Below are positions 59,959 to 64,000 of a stretch of DNA of 64,000 bases, in pieces. Location of the stretch: positions 1 through 64,000 of the forward strand of contig NZ_JARESG010000010.1 of assembly GCF_029076445.1 (NCBI RefSeq), read 5' to 3'. Positions within the stretch are counted from its first letter, which is position 1; every line of letters starts with the position of its first letter. The translations under genes were made by a program, and so were the position numbers. This DNA is from Pseudarthrobacter naphthalenicus (GTDB lineage: Bacteria > Actinomycetota > Actinomycetes > Actinomycetales > Micrococcaceae). The notes below the pieces were generated by a model that was given only the letters and a program-made list of their open reading frames with translations, had not been told where the DNA came from and did no database searches.

Positions 59959-60699
59959 GTGGCGAATCAACTTGGCCTCACCATCGACCGCTCCTCCCCC
60001 ATCCCCTTGTATCACCAGGTGGTTCAGGGGATAGAGGCGGCCATCCACAGCGGAGTCCTGGAACCGGGCAGCCGGCTCGACAACGAAATCGACCTCGCGG
60101 CACAGCTCAACCTGTCCCGGCCCACCATGCGCAAGGCCATGGACGAGCTGGTCCGCTCAGGGCTGCTGGTCCGCAAGCGGGGCGTGGGAACGCAGGTGGT
60201 GTCCAGCCAGGTCCGCCGCCCGCTGGAACTGTCCAGCCTGTTTGACGACCTCACGAACAACGGCAAAAAACCCACCACCGAGGTGCTGAGCTTCTCCCAC
60301 ATGGAAGCCGACGCCGCCACCCTGGCCACCCTGCAGCTGCCGGCCGGCTCGAAGGTCTACCACTTCACCCGGCTGCGCAAGGTGGGCGGCAAGCCGCTGG
60401 CTCTGATGGAGAACTGGGTCCGCGATGACATCGCCACCATGGATGAGGCCATGCTCGCCGAGGAAGGGCTCTACTCCATCCTGCGCCGGGGCGGCGTCAA
60501 CTTCCGCCTGGCCACCCAGCGGATCGGCGCCATGATCGCCAACGACTATCAGGCACCGCTGCTTGAGACGGAAGTGAACTCGGCCCTGGTGACCATGGAA
60601 CGCACCGCTGTTGACGATACGGGGCGGCGCGTGGAGACCGGCCACCACGTCTACCGCGCCGATTCCTACAGCTTTGAAATGACACTCGTACAGCGCTAA
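59959..60699 (+). CDS. GntR/UTRA-family regulator of inositol catabolism
   Basis: A 246-residue HutC-type regulator. The N-terminal winged helix (about 10-78; LYHQVVQGIEAAIHSGVLEP; LNLSRPTMRKAMDELVRSGL) is followed by a UTRA ligand-binding domain (about 98-240). GTG 59959 follows GGGGAA by 6 bases. It lies 16 bases upstream of iolB and opposite further inositol genes, so it probably regulates this locus, with an inositol or its catabolite as effector. Confidence 0.88.
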   Translation: MANQLGLTIDRSSPIPLYHQVVQGIEAAIHSGVLEPGSRLDNEIDLAAQLNLSRPTMRKAMDELVRSGLLVRKRGVGTQVVSSQVRRPLELSSLFDDLTNNGKKPTTEVLSFSHMEADAATLATLQLPAGSKVYHFTRLRKVGGKPLALMENWVRDDIATMDEAMLAEEGLYSILRRGGVNFRLATQRIGAMIANDYQAPLLETEVNSALVTMERTAVDDTGRRVETGHHVYRADSYSFEMTLVQR

Positions 60700-60715
60700 C
60701 GCAAGGACTTTTGCC

Positions 60716-61609
60716 ATGACCAACTGGGTCTACCCCCTGGGCTCCGCCACTGACGGCAACTGGGACATCTCGCTCGGCACCTCCGATTCCGCCACAGCCG
60801 TGGAAGGCTGGGCCCATACGGGACTGAAGGTGGCCACCCTCGCCGCGGGCGCCGCCGTCAGCCTTCCGGCGGCCGGCGAGGAACGCATTGTGATTCCGCT
60901 CAACGGCGCCTTCACCGCGACGGTGGACGGCGTGGACTACCCCCTTGCCGGGCGAACCTCGGTGTTCCACGGGCCCAGCGACGTGCTGTACTCCGGTACC
61001 GGCAAGGCCGTTACCATCAGCTCAGCCGACGGCGGCCGCGTGGCCGTCGCGACCGCCCCGGCGAAGGCCGCGTACCCCACGCGCCTGGTCACGGCCGCGG
61101 AGACACCCGTGGAACTGCGCGGCGCCGGAAACTGCTCCCGCCAGGTCCACAACTTCGGCACCCCGGCGGCCCTGGAGGCGGACCGGTTTATTGTCTGCGA
61201 AGTCCTCACCCCGGCCGGCAACTGGTCCTCCTACCCCCCGCACAAGCACGATGAGGAGAAGGACGGCGAAACAAACCTCGAGGAGATCTACTACTTCGAG
61301 ACCCGGGTGTCCGCAGGCTCCGGGGCACCTGCCGACGCCGACGCCATCGGCTACCAACGCGTTTACGCCTCGGATGAGCGCCCCATCGACGTGGCCGCCG
61401 AGGTCCGCACCGGCGACGTGGTGCTGGTCCCCTACGGCTGGCACGGCCCTGCCATGGCGGCACCCGGCTACGACCTGTACTACCTCAACGTCATGGCCGG
61501 TCCCGGCCCGGTGCGGGAATGGCTCATCAGCGACGACCCCCACCACGGCTGGGTGCGGCAAAGCTGGGACGGGCAGGACATCGATCCCCGGTTGCCGTTT
61601 ACGGCATAG
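60716..61609 (+). CDS. iolB: 5-deoxy-glucuronate isomerase (IolB)
   Basis: A 297-residue double-cupin enzyme that converts 5-deoxy-D-glucuronate to 2-deoxy-5-keto-D-gluconate in myo-inositol breakdown. Characteristic motifs are FHGPSDVLYSGTG (about 82-94), NWSSYPPHKHDE with metal-binding histidines (about 167-178), NLEEIYYFE and DVVLVPYGWHGPAMAAPGYD. The length is standard. It follows the GntR regulator closely and is convergent with iolG across a perfect terminator. Confidence 0.93.
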   Translation: MTNWVYPLGSATDGNWDISLGTSDSATAVEGWAHTGLKVATLAAGAAVSLPAAGEERIVIPLNGAFTATVDGVDYPLAGRTSVFHGPSDVLYSGTGKAVTISSADGGRVAVATAPAKAAYPTRLVTAAETPVELRGAGNCSRQVHNFGTPAALEADRFIVCEVLTPAGNWSSYPPHKHDEEKDGETNLEEIYYFETRVSAGSGAPADADAIGYQRVYASDERPIDVAAEVRTGDVVLVPYGWHGPAMAAPGYDLYYLNVMAGPGPVREWLISDDPHHGWVRQSWDGQDIDPRLPFTA

Positions 61610-61626
61610 CAGCGGAAGACCTGAAA

Positions 61627-61664
61627 ACAATGCCCCGCCGGAACAGGTTCCGGCGGGGCATTGT
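61627..61664. terminator. Bidirectional terminator between iolB and iolG
   Basis: Perfect 17-base arms ACAATGCCCCGCCGGAA (61627-61643) and complement (61648-61664) around CAGG. A-rich sequence lies on the left, giving a T tract to the leftward transcript. Confidence 0.85.
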
Positions 61665-61680
61665 GCGTAACTGGCGGCAA

Positions 61681-62715
61681 TCAGGTGGCCATTGGCAGCG
61701 CCACTTTGACGGGCGCGCCCGTCACCAGGGATTCCTGGGCAGCATCGGCCACGCGGGATGCGGCCACCGCGTCCTGGGGCGTGCAAGGGTTTTCCCGCTC
61801 GCCCAGGATCAGCTCCACAAACGCAGCCATCTCGGACCGGTACGCCTGGTCGAAGCGCTCCGCGAAGGTCTGGTGCGGTTCGCCGTCGGGAAAGGTGATC
61901 CCGGCTTCGGCCGAGGCCAGCGCCGACTTCGAATCCAGGCCCACCATGACTGTCCGGTTGGATCCCTGGATCTCCAGACGGACATCGTGGCCGGCCCCAT
62001 TGTAGCGGCTGGCGGAGACCGTTCCCACGGTGCCGTCGTCGAACGTGATCACGGCCAGGGCCGTATCCACATCGCCCACGTCGCCGATGGCCGGATCGCC
62101 GTTGTTGGAGCCCTTCGCATAGACTTCCACAATTTCGCGGCCGGTCAGCCAGCGCAGGATGTCGAAGTCGTGGACCGAGCAGTCCCGGAACAATCCGCCG
62201 GACGTGGCCAGGAATTCCACCGGCGGGGGCGTCATGTCGCAGGTGACGGCGCGCAGCGAGTGGATCCAGCCCAGCTCGCCGGCCTGGTAGGCGCGTTTGG
62301 CTTCGAGGTAGCCAGCGTCGAAGCGGCGCTGGTGGCCGATCTGCACCACGCCATTGTTGTTCCCGATATAGTCCAGCACCGGCAAGGCGTCGGCTACGTT
62401 CATGGCTACCGGCTTCTCGCAGAACACCGGAATGCCGGCATCCACTCCGGCCCTGATGAGTTCGGGGTGGGTCGCGGTTCCGGTGGCAATCACCAGGCCG
62501 TCCACGCCCGAGGCGATCAGGTCCGCCACGGAGGGCAGGAACTCCGCGCCGAGGCCTGCGGCGATGTTGCGTGCGTGATCTTCCGCAACATCCGTGAGCC
62601 TGAGCCGGACGCTGGTCCCCTGCGGGTTCAGCACCCCGTTGAGCGAGGCAATGTTGTTGGCGTGCATCACACCGATGCGTCCCACCCCCACCAGGCCGAG
62701 AATGACATCCTTCAT
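61681..62715 (-). CDS. iolG: Inositol 2-dehydrogenase (Gfo/Idh/MocA family)
   Basis: A 344-residue NAD-dependent dehydrogenase that oxidises myo-inositol to 2-keto-myo-inositol. The Rossmann motif GLVGVGRIGVMHANNI (7-22) is followed by the EKP motif (VFCEKPVAMN, about 97-106) and catalytic GGLFRDCSVHDFDILRWLTG (about 173-192), with the Asp-x-x-x-His pair. IQIGHQRRFD-type sequence supports the inositol subgroup. It is convergent with iolB and 24 bases downstream of the TIM-barrel gene in the same direction, so it is probably the third gene of a leftward operon. Confidence 0.87.
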   Translation of the reverse strand: MKDVILGLVGVGRIGVMHANNIASLNGVLNPQGTSVRLRLTDVAEDHARNIAAGLGAEFLPSVADLIASGVDGLVIATGTATHPELIRAGVDAGIPVFCEKPVAMNVADALPVLDYIGNNNGVVQIGHQRRFDAGYLEAKRAYQAGELGWIHSLRAVTCDMTPPPVEFLATSGGLFRDCSVHDFDILRWLTGREIVEVYAKGSNNGDPAIGDVGDVDTALAVITFDDGTVGTVSASRYNGAGHDVRLEIQGSNRTVMVGLDSKSALASAEAGITFPDGEPHQTFAERFDQAYRSEMAAFVELILGERENPCTPQDAVAASRVADAAQESLVTGAPVKVALPMAT

Positions 62716-62739
62716 AGTGTTCCTTCGTAGGTTGAAGTG

Positions 62740-63555
62740 CTAAGGGATCGTGACCGGCTGGACAGGTGCCGGCCGGACGGGTGCCGGCCGGTCGGTGAAG
62801 GCTGCCCGGAACGCTGCCAGGGCGGCCTCACTGTCGCCGCTGGCCCATGCTTCCAGTCCGACGGTGCCGTCGTAGCCGGCGTCGGCGAGCGCCCGGGCGA
62901 CAGCCTGGTAGTTGACTTCGCCGGTGCCGGGCTCACAGCGGCCAGGGACATCCGCCACCTGGATCTCGCCGATGTGCGGCAGGGCGGTCCGCACCAGCTC
63001 AATCAGGTTCCCCTCGCCCAGCTGCGCGTGGTAAAGGTCCAGCATGAGCTTCACGTTGGGGTGCCCGGTCGCTTCCACCAGAGCCAGTGTGTCCTTGGCA
63101 CGGGCCAGCGGGATGCCGGGGTGGTCCAGGACCGTGTTGAGGTTCTCCAGACAAAAAGTCACCCGGTGCTTCGCTCCCAGCGCTCCCAGGCGCTCCAGGG
63201 TCCTGGCCCCCGTGATCCACATGCGGCCGGTGGACCTGAAGACGGGACGTGCGGCCTTCCCGTCCACCAGTTCCGCGGAGTGCACCACCAGGCGGCTGAC
63301 ACCGAGCTCCAGGGCCGTGGGGATCAGTGACTCAGCCGTACGGACGACGTCGTCGGCAGTATCCGGATCCACCAGGCTGCCCGCGGTGTATCCCGTCATG
63401 GAGGAAAAGACCGCGCCGCTTGCCGCCAGCGCCTTCACGTCCTTGGTGCGGGAGTCCCACAGCTCCACGTCGAACCCGGCGTCGTGGATGCGCTGCACCC
63501 GTTCGGCGAAGGGCAGGTCCGTGAACACCATCTCCGCGCAGACAGCCAGCCGCAT
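62740..63555 (-). CDS. TIM-barrel sugar isomerase-like protein (hydroxypyruvate isomerase/IolI type)
   Basis: A 271-residue xylose-isomerase-like TIM barrel. Metal-binding positions are suggested by VTFCLENLNTVLDHPG (Glu about 141), VKLMLDLYHAQLGEGN (Asp-x-x-His about 172-175) and GEIQVADVPGRCEPGTGEVN. The C-terminal YDGTVGLEAWASGD supplies the last Glu. The sequence leans to the hydroxypyruvate isomerase group, but the inositol context makes an inosose isomerase or dehydratase-like role possible. The C-terminus is Pro-rich. Its start overlaps the stop of the next Gfo/Idh gene by one base. Confidence 0.82.
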   Translation of the reverse strand: MRLAVCAEMVFTDLPFAERVQRIHDAGFDVELWDSRTKDVKALAASGAVFSSMTGYTAGSLVDPDTADDVVRTAESLIPTALELGVSRLVVHSAELVDGKAARPVFRSTGRMWITGARTLERLGALGAKHRVTFCLENLNTVLDHPGIPLARAKDTLALVEATGHPNVKLMLDLYHAQLGEGNLIELVRTALPHIGEIQVADVPGRCEPGTGEVNYQAVARALADAGYDGTVGLEAWASGDSEAALAAFRAAFTDRPAPVRPAPVQPVTIP

Positions 63556-64000
63556 CAGGGCCTCACCTTCGCCGCCGCAGGAACAGCCGCGGGAGCGCCC
63601 TGCTTCACGGAATCGATGCAGGCCAGTGCCATGGCGAGGGCACGGCGCGCGTCTGCCGGTCCCGGGGTCAGCGTGAAATCGGCCGACGGCGGCGGCGTAC
63701 CGTCGCGCCGTGACCGCACCGCGGCGGTGAAGTCGGCGAGTTCATCCGTATAGGCCTGGCGGAAGAGTTCCACGTTGAGCCGCGGAGTGTCCGCGGAGAG
63801 GCCGTCGGCCGTGTAGCGGCGGGCCGCTGTTTCGGTGGACCGGCCGGCCTGGACCATGCCCTTTGAACCGAAGACCTCACCCCGGACGTCGTAGCCATAG
63901 AGGGCGCTGAAGTTCGCTTCGGCCACGGCGATGGCGCCGTTGTTGTAGCGGACGGTGACCACGGCGGTGTCCAGGAAGCCTTGGTCGCGCAGGGCGGGTT
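63555..64000 (-). CDS. Gfo/Idh/MocA-family oxidoreductase, C-terminal part (5' end beyond window)
   Basis: The leftward frame is open from the TGA at 63555 to the window edge, giving about 148 residues of C-terminal domain. The visible part (LDTAVVTVRYNNGAIAVAEA; ALYGYDVRGEVFGSKGMVQA) matches the C-terminal sheet of inositol-dehydrogenase-like enzymes. The Rossmann domain is outside the window. Its stop overlaps the start of the TIM-barrel gene, so the two are translationally coupled. It is probably a second inositol or related polyol dehydrogenase. Confidence 0.82.
   Translation of the reverse strand, partial: PALRDQGFLDTAVVTVRYNNGAIAVAEANFSALYGYDVRGEVFGSKGMVQAGRSTETAARRYTADGLSADTPRLNVELFRQAYTDELADFTAAVRSRRDGTPPPSADFTLTPGPADARRALAMALACIDSVKQGAPAAVPAAAKVRP

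Overview
The window is GC-rich, densely packed actinobacterial chromosome. It most resembles a soil Micrococcaceae member of the Arthrobacter/Pseudarthrobacter type. That assignment is an inference from gene content: an Rpf-LysM resuscitation factor, a DUF6318-type lipoprotein, MSMEG_6728-type and DUF1622/DUF2071 proteins, many GTG starts, and GC-rich terminators. I found no rRNA, tRNA, CRISPR array or prophage. The only mobile trace is the 3' end of an IS5-superfamily transposase at the left edge.

1-12.2 kb is an accessory catabolic island. A NitT/TauT-type ABC importer operon runs leftward. It diverges from an aldehyde dehydrogenase that faces a vanillyl-alcohol-oxidase-family flavoenzyme. 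Next come a LysR regulator, an NtaA/DszA-type FMN monooxygenase, an MHS-type symporter and a type I extradiol dioxygenase. Together these suggest uptake and oxidation of a substituted phenol or heteroatom-containing aromatic, but no complete ring-fission pathway is present, so the substrate is unknown. The oxidase appears to lack the family's active-site aspartate.

12.2-32 kb is mostly housekeeping and stress functions: TerC, a large RecB-like nuclease/RNase H-like/helicase protein, a DHA1 exporter, acylphosphatase, YceI, an unusual winged-helix/Lys-Ala linker/pullulanase-X25 fusion, adenine deaminase, a UvrA paralogue, Rpf-LysM, several small families and Tex. A run of hairpins lies at 32.06-32.18 kb.

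32.2-43 kb holds an ene-reductase, a secreted-protein pair and a PPOX protein. It then has a block concerned with methylated DNA and signalling: an orphan Vsr endonuclease, an Hpt-like protein without its phosphoacceptor histidine, a divergent response regulator/histidine kinase pair, and a type IV McrBC system whose McrC carries Asn in place of the usual second catalytic acid.

43-58.7 kb carries exporters with their MarR regulators (a heterodimeric ABC exporter, a DHA2 pump and a DHA1 pump). It also carries an operon of XRE-cupin regulator, ureohydrolase and TPP decarboxylase that fits the arginine transaminase route (2-ketoarginine to 4-guanidinobutyrate to GABA), and a ferritin-like/VIT1 fusion transporter.

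58.7-64 kb has an ArsR/AHSA1 pair and the edge of an inositol catabolic locus: a GntR regulator with iolB rightward, and iolG, a sugar isomerase-like TIM barrel and a second Gfo/Idh dehydrogenase leftward, the last cut by the window end.
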